From positions 5,471,890 to 5,535,889 of the forward strand of contig NC_054701.1 of NCBI RefSeq assembly GCF_016097555.1: DNA of 64,000 bases, in the 5' to 3' direction. The notes beneath the pieces are model-generated. The model was not told where the DNA came from. It searched no databases and saw only the letters and a list, made by a program, of their open reading frames with translations. Below, piece by piece: positions 53,936-64,000 of the stretch; the stretch's first letter is position 1, and every line of letters begins with the position of its first letter. The DNA comes from Gigantopelta aegis (lineage: Eukaryota > Mollusca > Gastropoda > Neomphalida > Peltospiridae). A program made the position numbers and the translations under genes.

Positions 53936-56375
53936 TGTAAGATATACAACTACTTGAAAGACAGTTTGCATACATGTAAGTTCTACAACTACTTGAAAGA
54001 CGGTTTGCATACATGTAAGTTCTACAACTACTTTAAACAAAGTTTACATACATGTAAGTTCTACAACCACTTGAAAGACAGTTTACATACATGTAAGTTC
54101 TACAACCACTTGAAAGACAGTTTGCATACATGTAAGTTCTACAACTACTTGAAAGACAGTTTGCATACATGTAAGTTCTACAACTACTTTAAAGAAAGTT
54201 TGCATACATGTAAGTTCTACAACTACTTGAAAGAAAGTTTGCATACATGTAAGTTCTACAACTACTTGAAAGACGGTTTGCATACATGTAAGTTCTACAA
54301 CTACTTGAAAGACAGTTTGCATACATGTAAGTTCTACAACTACTTGAAAGACAGTTTACATACATGTAAGTTCTACAACTACTTGAAAGACAGTTTACAT
54401 ACATGTAATTCTACAACCACTTGAAAGACAGTTTACATACATGTAAGTTCTACAACCACTTGAAAGACAGTTTACATACATGTAAGTTCTACAACCACTT
54501 GAAAGACAGTTTACATACATGTAATTCTACAACCACTTGAAAGACAGTTTACATACATGTAAGTTCTACAACCACTTGAAAGACAGTTTACATACATGTA
54601 AGTTCTACAACCACTTGAAAGACAGTTTACATACATGTAAGTTCTACAACCACTTGAAAGACAGTTTACATACATGTAATTCTACAACCACATACATGTA
54701 AGTTCTACAACCACTTGAAAGACAGTTTACATACATGTAAGTTCTACAACTACTTGAAAGACAGTTTGCATACATGTAAGTTCTACAACCACTTGAAAGA
54801 CAGTTTACATACATGTAAGTTCTACAACTACTTGAAAGACAGTTTGCATACATGTAAGTTCTACAACTACTTTAAAGAAAGTTTGCATACATGTAAGTTC
54901 TACAATTACTTGAAAGAAAGTTTGCATACATGTAAGTTCTACAACCACTTGAAAGACAGTTTACATACATGTAATTCTACAACCACTTGAAAGACAGTTT
55001 ACATACATGTAAGTTCTACAACCACTTGAAAGACAGTTTACATACATGTAAGTTCTACAACCACTTGAAAGACAGTTTACATACATGTAATTCTACAACC
55101 ACTTGAAAGACAGTTTACATACATGTAAGTTTTACAACCACTTGAAAGACAGTTTACATACATGTAAGTTCTACAACCACTTGAAAGACAGTTTACATAC
55201 ATGTAAGTTCTACAACCACTTAAAAGACAGTTTACATACATGTAATTCTACAACCACTTGAAAGACAGTTTACATACATGTAATTCTACAACCACTTGAA
55301 AGACAGTTTACATACATGTAAGTTTTACAACCACTTGAAAGACAGTTTACATACATGTAAGTTCTACAACCACTTGAAAGACAGTTTACATACATGTAAT
55401 TCTACAACCACTTGAAAGACAGTTTACATACATGTAAGTTTTACAACCACTTGAAAGACAGTTTACATACATGTAAGTTCTACAACCACTTGAAAGACAG
55501 TTTACATACATGTAAGTTCTACAACCAATTGAAAGACAGTTTACATACATGTAAGTTCTACAACCAACTACTTGAAAGACAGTTTACATACATGTAAGTT
55601 CTACAACCACTTGAAAGACAGTTTACATACATGTAATTCTACAACCACTTGAAAGACAGTTTACATACATGTAAGTTCTACAACCACTTGAAAGACAGTT
55701 TACATACATGTAAGTTCTACAACCACTTGAAAGACAGTTTACATACATGTAATTCTACAACCACTTGAAAGACAGTTTACATACATGTAAGTTTTACAAC
55801 CACTTGAAAGACAGTTTACATACATGTAAGTTCTACAACCACTTGAAAGACAGTTTACATACATGTAAGTTCTACAACCACTTGAAAGACAGTTTACATA
55901 CATGTAATTCTACAACCACTTGAAAGACAGTTTACATACATGTAATTCTACAACCACTTGAAAGACAGTTTACATACATGTAAGTTTTACAACCACTTGA
56001 AAGACAGTTTACATACATGTAAGTTCTACAACCACTTGAAAGACAGTTTACATACATGTAATTCTACAACCACTTGAAAGACAGTTTACATACATGTAAG
56101 TTTTACAACCACTTGAAAGACAGTTTACATACATGTAAGTTCTACAACCACTTGAAAGACAGTTTACATACATGTAAGTTCTACAACCACTTAAAAGACA
56201 GTTTACATACATGTAACTTCTACAACCACATACATGTAAGTTCTACAACCACTTGAAAGACAGTTTACATACATGTTAGTTCTACAACCACTGGAAAGAC
56301 AGTTTACATACATGTAAGTTCTACAACCACATACATGTAAGTTCTACAACCACTGGAAAGACAGTTTACATACAT
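53936..56375. repeat. 39-bp minisatellite, about 60 copies
   Basis: The unit is cacttgaaagacagtttaca followed by tacatgtaagttctacaac. A 38-bp variant (taattc instead of taagttc) recurs every three to five units, giving higher-order blocks of the type 38-39-39-39. The left 600 bp use cttgaaagacagtttgcata and aactactt variants. Stretches without the 38-bp variant stay open for up to 169 codons (LKDSLHTCKFYNY), but each 38-bp unit shifts the frame, which argues against coding. Confidence 0.95.
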
Positions 56376-56394
56376 GGATGTGGTGTATGTCTAC

Positions 56395-56545
56395 AACTGA
56401 TTAGACGACATTGTACACACATGTATGACGACATTGAACACACATGTATGACGACATTGTACACACATGTATGACGACATTGTACACACATGTATGACGA
56501 CATTGTACACACATGTATGACGACATTGTGCACACAAGTATGACG
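56395..56545. repeat. 23-bp repeat, about six copies
   Basis: Unit gacgacattgtacacacatgtat. It follows the 39-bp array directly and shares the acatgta core with it, so it may derive from it. Confidence 0.9.
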
Positions 56546-57440
56546 ATCCCGAAAATAATTGAGGAAATGATTAATTGCTCCCCTTACTTAGATTCTGTGG
56601 AGCCATTTAAAATAGATTACCATGTTGATACTATATAAATTCACATAGTAATGGGAACTAAAAATGACTCTCTTTCAACTAGTTTCAGGGGTGTAACCGT
56701 GTTCTGGGAGCGATAGTGGTTGCTCCCATTAAATGGCGAGGTGTGTGTATGTACTACAACTACTTCAAGGACATTGTTCATACATGTATAGCATTTTCAA
56801 AAGTAATTACATGTAATACGTGTTCCCCAAGGGCATGTACATACACGTTCTACAGATAGGTTACTTCGAGGACTTTTTTTTCTAGTTTGTCTCTTGTAAA
56901 AATGTCAAACGTAAAGACCAACAGAAATGAATTATAGTACATATCCACGCGAGCAACGCACCCACCGTGCCTGATTAAAAGGAAAATGAGACAAAGCATT
57001 GTCATAGCAAGGATTTTATAATGGCGGTAGGGTGGAAGACGCAACCATATGCGATGTATTATGGGGCAACAGAAAAATAAAAAAAGATAGTGCGGAAAAA
57101 AAAAAGAGTATGAACCAACAGGTTCCATTACAGACGCTTTGACTTTTATTAAATATACCAATGCTATCATTAATAATGCATGTATTAAGTAATATTTAGG
57201 AATGTTTAGAAAGAAAATTTACCACATGAGCAGGAATGTGGGACAATTATTGCCACTATTTTAGAATATAATTAGTTGTTAGTTTAGCGTTAATTGTTAT
57301 TGACATTTAATAATTCGGCCCGGTAGACCGTCTCCCTTTCCATATGATCAACGTAATCAGTCCGAACTCCAGCATTTAAAATATGTTTATAAATCAAAAT
57401 ATGATCTCTCTCACTCTTCATGTGTATGTGCGTGTCTGTC
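56546..57440. other. Non-coding stretch with no recognised gene
   Basis: A leftover acatgta-type unit (ctacaactacttcaaggacattgttcata) at about 56755-56785 shows that the array once extended further. Nothing else is recognised. Confidence 0.45.
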
Positions 57441-57443
57441 CCT

Positions 57444-57499
<56 letters not shown>

Positions 57500-57720
57500 A
57501 GTGATCCATAACTGGTTCAACAAAGGCCATGGTTTGTGCTATCCTGCCTGTGGGAAGCGCAAATAAAAGATCCATTGCTGCTAATCGGAAAGAGTAGCCC
57601 ATGTAGTGGCGACAGCGGGTTTCCTCTCAAAATCTGTTTGGTCCGTAATCATATGTCTGACGCCATATAACCGTAAATAAAATGTGTTGAGTGCGTCATT
57701 AAATAAAACATTTCTTTATT
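57441..57720 (+). mobile_element. SINE core and tail, 5' end replaced by C/CT tract
   Basis: Poly-C and (CT)n (57441-57493) run straight into caaccagtgatccataactg, then the standard core (ggccatggtttgtgctatcc, gcaaataaaagatccattgc, gacgccatataaccgtaaat) and a T-rich tail. Compared with 23369-23763, about 150 bp of head are missing. Confidence 0.9.
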
Positions 57721-57744
57721 TTTTTTCTTTTCTTCTCTTTTTCT

Positions 57745-57746
<2 letters not shown>

Positions 57747-57779
<33 letters not shown>
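57747..57779. repeat. Poly-C run (about 32)
   Basis: An uninterrupted C run after the T-rich tail of a SINE. The exact length is prone to sequencing error. Confidence 0.9.
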
Positions 57780-57781
<2 letters not shown>

Positions 57782-59369
57782 TCGCTCACTCTTCTGCACA
57801 CACCATGTGCAAATAAAATACGAAATGATGCAACAGAGTGCTTTCTAAATACCGGTCTTGCGTAATCCCACTAATACTAGGTAATCCGTCTGGTGTAGTT
57901 GTTCGTCCAGTTTACTTAAAGGGTCAGGGTAATGGTTCGTCGACCTCATTATTTGTTCAGTTGAGAATCAAGGTGCTATTTCCCTGACCTTGAATCTAAA
58001 GGTACGTTATCACTCGACGACTTACAGTAACATGTAGCGTATAATGTGTCTGTGATTAGCAGATGTGCCAGGAAGAATTGTAAATCCTGGAAGGTTTTTT
58101 TAATCATAGATGATTATAGGTGCTTTTTAGAAGGTTAAATTTATATCATATTTTAACAATGGAATGAGAAAATGTTTTACATCACGCCTCCAGTCGCCCA
58201 TTCCACCCCATCCTCATAGTTTGGATCATTCGCAGGAAGTAAAAAACGATCCAGCTGATCAAGAGTTCAGAAATCAGAATGTAGATACAGAGCCACAATT
58301 AGTAGGTAACAGTTACCACTCACATGATTTTTATCAATGGTACCGTTTTAATGGGTTTAAAAAAAAACACACCAAAAAACCTAACCCAGATCAGAACATA
58401 TCCATAGATTTTAGCATATCAATCAGGACAGTGAGGTATAATTATAACCTTCTCAGCCTTTTGGAACAAGAAGCTCTGATGAGACTCCATACGAACCACA
58501 ACTGACTGAATGCTAAAAAAAAAAAACCTTTCAAGTCAGCACCTTTAACAGCTTGTGGCTGTGACCTGAAAGACCTACCAAGGGAGCACATGCTATATAC
58601 AGTAAGTGTCTAGCCTATCAAAGACTGCGACAATCCGAGTGACCCATCAAGACTCTCCTGTACACCAAGCTCTGTGGTGACAGAGGTGAACTGGAAAAGA
58701 CGAGTCATTTTATCCCACAGACTACTGGTGTAGTTTGTGAAAGAAGAAGAAAAGATAAGGAGAAGAAGAAGAAGAAGAAGAAGAAGGACACGAAGAAAAA
58801 GAAAAGGATAAGAATACGAAAAAGGCAGAGGAGAAGAACTAGGAGAAAGGAAAGAAAACGATGAAAAGAAGTCTAACATCTTCCATTTTCCCTCACTTCA
58901 ACTGCCACCCAGTTGTTTCGTGTTCGCTAGGGCTGCTAAACAGTTGAGTATGATGTAGAGTATAGTTCCATCTGTATTTGGCATTACCGTATCTAGCATA
59001 ATGTCAAAGAGGTTGTCCAAAAGAAAACAAAAAACCGGACCAGGGCTCAATTATACTGGGTGTTCGCCAGTTAGAACATATGCCACTTATAAACTAAAAA
59101 AAGTTAACATTTTCCTCTTTTTTTCCGTGGTGAGACAAGTCCTCCCTCTCAGCCACGCTAGGTACTCCCTGCATACGTGACGAAACGTTATTGTCATTTG
59201 ACTGACATTGACGACCACTAATATAATACGTGTGAATCATACAATACCGTAAAACTGCACCGCAAAACGATATTTTATATATTTAGTCGTGTGTCATGAA
59301 TCAGCACGCACTAATTTAACTTCCGTGATGAGGCGGGATGGGTTGTATATATACATTGAGGACATTCCC
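57780..59369. other. Non-coding stretch; GAA-rich tract inside
   Basis: A 113-codon frame at 58164-58505 (plus) has no recognisable domain, and an AAAAAAAC run lies inside it. A purine tract (gaagaagaaga-type) occupies 58740-58870. A tgaccttga (TCAAGGTCA on minus) nuclear receptor type site is at about 57985. No gene is called. Confidence 0.4.
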
Positions 59370-59675
59370 GCGACTCGGGGCGGGATGTAGCCCAATACTA
59401 GTGGTAAAGCCACGCCCAATCCCGTCGGTGGGCCCATTGTGTTATTTCTCGTTCCAGCCAGTGCACCACGATTGTATACCAAAGGCCGTGCTATGTGCTA
59501 TCCTGTCTGTGGGATGGCGCATAGAAAAGATTCCTTGCTAGTAATGAAAACAAATGTAGCGGGTTTCCTCACTGAGACTATATATAAAAATGATCAAACT
59601 TTTGACATCCAATAGTAGATGATTAATAAATGGATGTGCTCTAGTGCTGTCGTTAAACAAAACAAACTTTTCTCA
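59370..59675 (+). mobile_element. SINE with tRNA-like head and alternative tail
   Basis: It shows gggcgggatgtagcccaata (A box region), ccaatcccgtcggtgggccc, ttatttctcgttccagccag, ggatggcgcatagaaaagat, then the tail gacatccaatagtagatgat, ggatgtgctctagtgctgtc and gttaaacaaaacaaac. This is the forward equivalent of the tails at 3318, 4116 and 16335. A second degraded head copy (tgaggcgggatgg) lies just before it. Confidence 0.85.
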
Positions 59676-60890
59676 GTGATGCAACCCCAAACGTTGATAC
59701 AAGTGATTCAAAAGCAAGTTCATTCAGTAATGGGTGCGACTGAGATTTGAAGAATGAATTTCATTGTGTTATAGTATGTCAGTTCGGGCGACAAACTTAA
59801 TGTGGGGGTTTTACTTTTTTACTCAGATTTTAACAAATATTTTCACATTTAAGCGCTGGAACACAATCAGTATTTGTAGCAATAAGGGAAAAATTTATTC
59901 TGTTATATTATATATGTATATTTGTATTCTTCAGATGCCATCGAACGATGGCCCCGGGTGCAATAAAAGTTCTGCTTTGTTCTGTTCAGTTCTGAAGGGT
60001 CTAGTACTAATTATATTAACGTTATCATCACAATGGGCTGATTAGTTTCAATAATGAGCCCATTCAATAGGCGCCGACCCGACACTACTGGGTAACAAAG
60101 CATAACAGTATGAACATCAAAAGCAACATAATGATCTCCCAATTTCTAAAATTGTTGATCCGCCCCTGGCCATTACAGAATAGAACTTTATTCGCTGGGA
60201 ACACCATCGGTGTTACATTTGAGGTGGTTTACAAACATTTCGGCAGCAAGTATACTGCTTAAAAGAATAATAGAATCAAACATTCGAATAACCAAATAAC
60301 AGTGATTGATTACATTGCATGTAAATATTAAGATTAAGAAGGTGCAGCAGAAGAGAAAAAAACATAAATCACTTTTGCAATTACCTGTATGTTGAGTTTA
60401 CTTATTAAATACACCATCTTACACCATATGTTGAGGTTTTGTGGCACACTAACATTATACTTCCCTATGTACTGAGAGGTGCAGTTAATAAATGATTGAA
60501 TTACTGAATTGGGGACACATTTTCTTGAAGTTCAAAAGTAACTTTATAATCCCTCTTCAAAGGGTGGTGGCATTTAAGTACGTAAGACCTAGAGGTAACG
60601 TGAACGGAAAAGAATGTTTGTTTAATGACGTTGACACATTGTTTCGAGTAACCGGCGTGCAATAGGTGTCACGGATATGGCTGGTGTGACATATTGTTAT
60701 TATATCACAAAGTGTGGTACGAGGGACGTATGCTACAGAGGTTATTCTAGCTCATAATGAATCACATTTTTATTTTATTTTTTGTTCTTAGATATCATAT
60801 ATTATTATTTAAGCTTAAGCACGTTTCCCTGGTAATACACATATTAGTGTCGGTCTAAGACGAGTTAATGATTAGACGATGGTATGTGTA
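59676..60890. other. Non-coding stretch with no recognised gene
   Basis: Only short frames are seen. A single GGCGGATC-family terminus (gttgatccgcccctggcc) lies at about 60155-60172 without a partner nearby. Confidence 0.4.
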
Positions 60891-61010
<120 letters not shown>

Positions 61011-62205
61011 ATGTGTGCGAAAGAAGTGAAAGTGAGTGCCTTACAAAGGAATGTTTAGTCACTAAACCGTGAAGGCCGACCATGACTTGGTGACATGACA
61101 GCTACCTCTGCTAGATAGATACGTAATATATTACATACGTATGTATAACATTACGTCTGTAGTATTCACAGGTATTATGTGCACTCATACTCACATTCCT
61201 TTGTGGGTGTCGTATATCCATGAACCAGGCATACATGCACACACAACAAAACGATGGCTTTTGTTGTTCTATCCATAGTTTTTTTTTTGTTATCGTTTGT
61301 TTCCCCCTCAGTCTGATTGAATAAGCACCTCGGTGTTCAATGACCCAGTTCACAGAAATTGCCGGCCACCTCAGCTTGGCGGCATTTACCTCTAATTTAC
61401 CTCCTAACGGAAGCTGACCATTGTGACTTTCACCTGTCCGCTCATAATTAATTGGTCACATGACTGGTCAGTCGTAAGCTGACAGATATGTCAGATTAGT
61501 GGTCACAACAATAACGGTTTCCGTTTCTCCGTCATCTGTAAGAATAAATAATCATAATTATAAACAATACAGGTATTGGCCACTTTTCATATAGCTGACG
61601 TTGTCAAAGGCCCTCTAATACTTCTTGTGTTATTTTTTATTTCAAACAATGACACCTATAGCTGAGATTTTATTCTTCTTGTTTAGTTATGGTAAAGTGT
61701 TAAGCAATTGTGTATATTAAACGACTAATGATAACAATCTTAAAATGTACTATATATGGATTCCAGTTGAAAACGGTTGTTTAGACTACTTAATCGTCGT
61801 ACAAGTCATAGCTAAGTTATGTCAAGTAACTGATCCACACGAATGTTAAAAGTCACAGTTGACCTACAATGCCACAATACTCTCAAGGCATGTTTTTAAG
61901 AACTGTCACAGGTAAAATTGTGTATAGTACATGATGAGCAATCTGTGACAAACAAAATAAAAGTAAAAACTTACCTAGGGAAAGCTTAGAAATATTACTC
62001 TAACAGGAGAAAATGGATTAACAACGTAAGTTCACAGTTAAGGTAATATATCTATATTTAGCTTCACATTCGTTTCAGAGCGGGACGCGCCCAAGCGGCT
62101 GCTTTAATGACAACCGCGCCATCTGTCGTACAGGTAAGGTCACACGATCAAGAGAGGACAACTTACTCGTATTTTCAATATCACTTGCGATTTTACTTTC
62201 TCTTA

Positions 62206-62541
62206 CGAAAAGAAAGGGAGGCCTCGGTGGTGTGGTGGTTATGCTGTCGGTCGTGAAAAGAAAGGGAGGCCTCGGTGGTGTGGTGGTTATGCTGTCGGTC
62301 GTGAAAAGAAAGGGAGGCCTCGGTGGTGTGGTGGTTATGCTATCGGTCATGAAAAGAAAAGGAGGCTTCGGTGATGTGGTGGTTAAGCTGTCGGTCGTGA
62401 AAAGAAAGAGAGGCCTCGGTGGTGTAGTGGTTATTTTGTCGGTCGTGAAAAGAAAGGGAGGCCTCGGTGGTGTGGTGGTTATGCTATCGGTTATGAAAAG
62501 AAAGGGAGGCCTCGCTGGTGTGGTGGTTATGCTATCGGTCG
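62206..62541. repeat. 48-bp repeat, seven copies, formed from a SINE head
   Basis: The unit gaaaagaaagggaggcctcg is followed by gtggtgtggtggttatgctg tcggtcgt. The ggcctcggtggtgtggtggt part is the 5' end of the tRNA-like SINE (compare 23369), so the A-box region is present seven times in a row. As 48 is a multiple of three, frames of 133 (plus) and 163 (minus) codons remain open; I do not regard them as genes. Confidence 0.9.
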
Positions 62542-62715
62542 TAAGGCTCCCAGTTACGGTTCCCACCCAGAGTAAGTTTAATGACTCAACGGGTAGGTGT
62601 GTGATATTACTATGCCAACTGCTCTCTCACTAACCATAAACCCACTGTCCTGGAAAGAAAGTCCAGATAGCTGAAGTGTGCCCAGAACAGCGGGCTTGAG
62701 CCTAATTGGATATAT
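62510..62715 (+). mobile_element. tRNA-derived SINE, second family, downstream of the amplified head
   Basis: The last head copy continues into gtaaggctcccagttacgg, cactaaccataaacccact, gtcctggaaagaaagtcc and gagcctaattggatatatac, i.e. the body of the family at 13439-13690. Confidence 0.85.
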
Positions 62716-63204
62716 ACACGAAAATAACTATAAATGAATTAATGCTTAAAACAGAATCTGCCGTGTGCAGTATGAATGAATAAATGAATTAATGAATGAA
62801 TTAATGTTTAACGACACCCCAACACGAAAACATACGTCGGCTATTGGGTGTCAAACTATGGTAAATGGAAAAATAATGGGATGATAAACATCAATATAAA
62901 CATTTAAAAGTTAAATAAAAACACAGTGTAAAGAACTGTGCAAAAAATAAACATATCTCAGATAAATATGTGCAATATCACTACCATGAATCAGAACTCA
63001 TAGGGCCCAAGACTGTTTTAATTTATTGATTTATTTTAACATGATATTGTTATCGTATTCAATTAAACTCGCTCTGTGTGGGAGAAAGTACTGGGATGGG
63101 ACCAATGTTATGTCATCGATAAATTTGTGGCAAAGGTAATTCAAATCCTACGAGTTATACGCTAGAATAATTAAGCAAAATTACTTTCGGTGTCTCAACT
63201 GCTT

Positions 63205-63268
63205 TATTATTATTATTAATATTATTATTAATATTATTATTATTATTATTATTATTATTAGTATTATT
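63205..63268. repeat. (ATT)n microsatellite
   Basis: About 21 ATT units with two interruptions. Confidence 0.95.
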
Positions 63269-63489
63269 TAAATCTTTCTATTGGACTAAATGGTGAACGT
63301 GAGCATGCACTGTTTGAAGATTACACAGCTGGCTTGAGGCCAGTCATGGGAGAGATGGTTATAAATCTTACATCACATTAGGAAGTGTAATAAATGTCTT
63401 ATCACAGAGAAGCCACAACTCATATCCGTCCGAGGAAGATAATGGCGAGCGCACTGAAGCAACATCCGGGTTTTAATTTTTTTTAGTCG

Positions 63490-63880
63490 GTTATATGGCG
63501 TCAGACATATGGTTCAGGACCACACATATATTGAGAGAGGAAACCCGCTGTCGCCACTTCATGGGCTACTCTTTTCGATTAGCAGCTAGATAGATAACCA
63601 GTTTAACTTGCTCATATACTACTAGGGTTTCGAACACGCCCATCCAGAGTCCGACCTCCAATAAGATCGGTGGCCTGACTCGGGATGGGGGGTCGATTAG
63701 CAGCAAGGGATCTTTTATATGCACCATCCCACAGGCAGGATAACACATACCACGGCCTTTGATATACCAGTCGTGGTGCACTAGCTAGAACGAGAAATAG
63801 CCCGATGGACCCACAGACGGGGGTCGATCCTAGACTGATCGCGCATCGAGCGAGCGCTTTACCCCTGGGCTACGTCCCGC
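63490..63880 (-). mobile_element. SINE, reverse orientation, interrupted by a nested insertion
   Basis: It runs from ggttatatggcgtcagacat through cgctgtcgccacttcatggg to ctcttttcgattagcagc. After the insertion it resumes with tcgattagcagcaagggat, caccatcccacaggcagga, gtggtgcactagctagaacg, ggggtcgatcctagactgat and gcgagcgctttacccctggg to ctacgtcccgcccc. Head and tail are both present. Confidence 0.9.
63587..63692 (-). mobile_element. 106-bp insertion within the SINE, with 12-bp target duplication
   Basis: tcgattagcagc occurs at 63575-63586 and 63693-63704, bracketing the insert. Read on the minus strand the insert contains a B-box-like gtgttcgaaaccc and ends in a (TCTA)n-like tail (ttatctatcta) next to the duplication. 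These are hallmarks of a small retroposed element, probably another tRNA-type SINE. Confidence 0.8.
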
Positions 63881-64000
63881 CCCTCTTTTAGTCAAGATCG
63901 TCCCTACACTCAAATTGTGTGTGTGTGTGGGGTGGGGTGTGTGTGTGGGTGGGTGGAGGTGGAGTAGGGGTGAAATAATCATTTTATTTTAAAAAGAGCA

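Noticed and set aside
53936..56375. Regular short repeats resembling a CRISPR array or a repeat protein gene
   Set aside because: The repeats are contiguous without unique spacers, in a eukaryotic context, and the 38-bp units break the frame.
58164..58505. 113-codon plus-strand frame
   Set aside because: No recognisable domain, an A-rich run inside, and no splice or promoter evidence; it could be chance.
61400..62165. Strong splice-like signals on the minus strand (acceptor near 61536, donors near 61976 and 62165) as 5' exons of gene B
   Set aside because: No ATG with a signal peptide and no frame consistent with entering exon 2 in phase 1; at best non-coding 5' exons, which cannot be shown from sequence alone.
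62075..62633. Frames of 163 (minus) and 133 (plus) codons
   Set aside because: They arise from seven 48-bp units (a multiple of three) of a SINE head; no domain or splice context.

Overview
The window is animal nuclear DNA, most likely from a marine mollusc and probably a gastropod. The evidence is two multi-exon genes with GT-AG introns of several kilobases, an AT-rich background, many tRNA-derived SINE copies of families I associate with mollusc genomes, palindromic MITEs, long microsatellites and several kilobase-scale minisatellites. The organism call is inference. Nothing bacterial is present: no operons, CRISPR or rRNA.

Two genes can be supported, both on the minus strand and both encoding single-pass membrane proteins with a CUB-like ectodomain. 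Gene A (15627 down to 3697) is complete: five coding exons whose phases close exactly to 366 residues. It has a signal peptide, a four-cysteine CUB-like domain, one transmembrane helix and a cytoplasmic tail with PPSY and YMNV motifs. Gene B (46702 down to 37031) has the same exon order and the same intron phases (1-0-1-1). Its CUB-like domain keeps only two cysteines, and its tail is very large (about 600 residues) and rich in Ser/Arg. Its signal-peptide exon was not found and must lie upstream of 46702, possibly outside the window. The two look like tandem paralogues that kept the exon scaffold while the disulphides and tails diverged. The natural inference is a small family of cell-surface receptors or adhesion proteins whose tails evolve fast.

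Almost everything else is repeats. Minisatellites lie at 1-740, 4625-7320 (85-bp unit, in the last intron of gene A), 24968-25800 (75/78 bp), 45860-46430, 51778-52905 (85 bp), 53936-56375 (39 bp, about 60 copies) and 62206-62541 (48 bp, built from the head of a SINE). DNA-transposon relatives include a TTAA-flanked MITE family (8497, 17326, and a fragment at 50279) and TA-flanked palindromes in intron 2 of gene A (11282-12310 and 12410-12964). Others are a pogo/Tigger-like element set in (TA)n (32370-33330), a MITE family with two copies (36183 and 49598), and several elements with short perfect terminal inverted repeats. A broken FtsK/HerA (A32-like) packaging ATPase of a virus-like or Polinton-like element lies at 19979-21190 on the minus strand.

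The stretches 741-3045, 21700-23368, 25801-28860, 30713-32304, 33373-34690, 57780-59360 and 59676-60890 hold no gene I can support.
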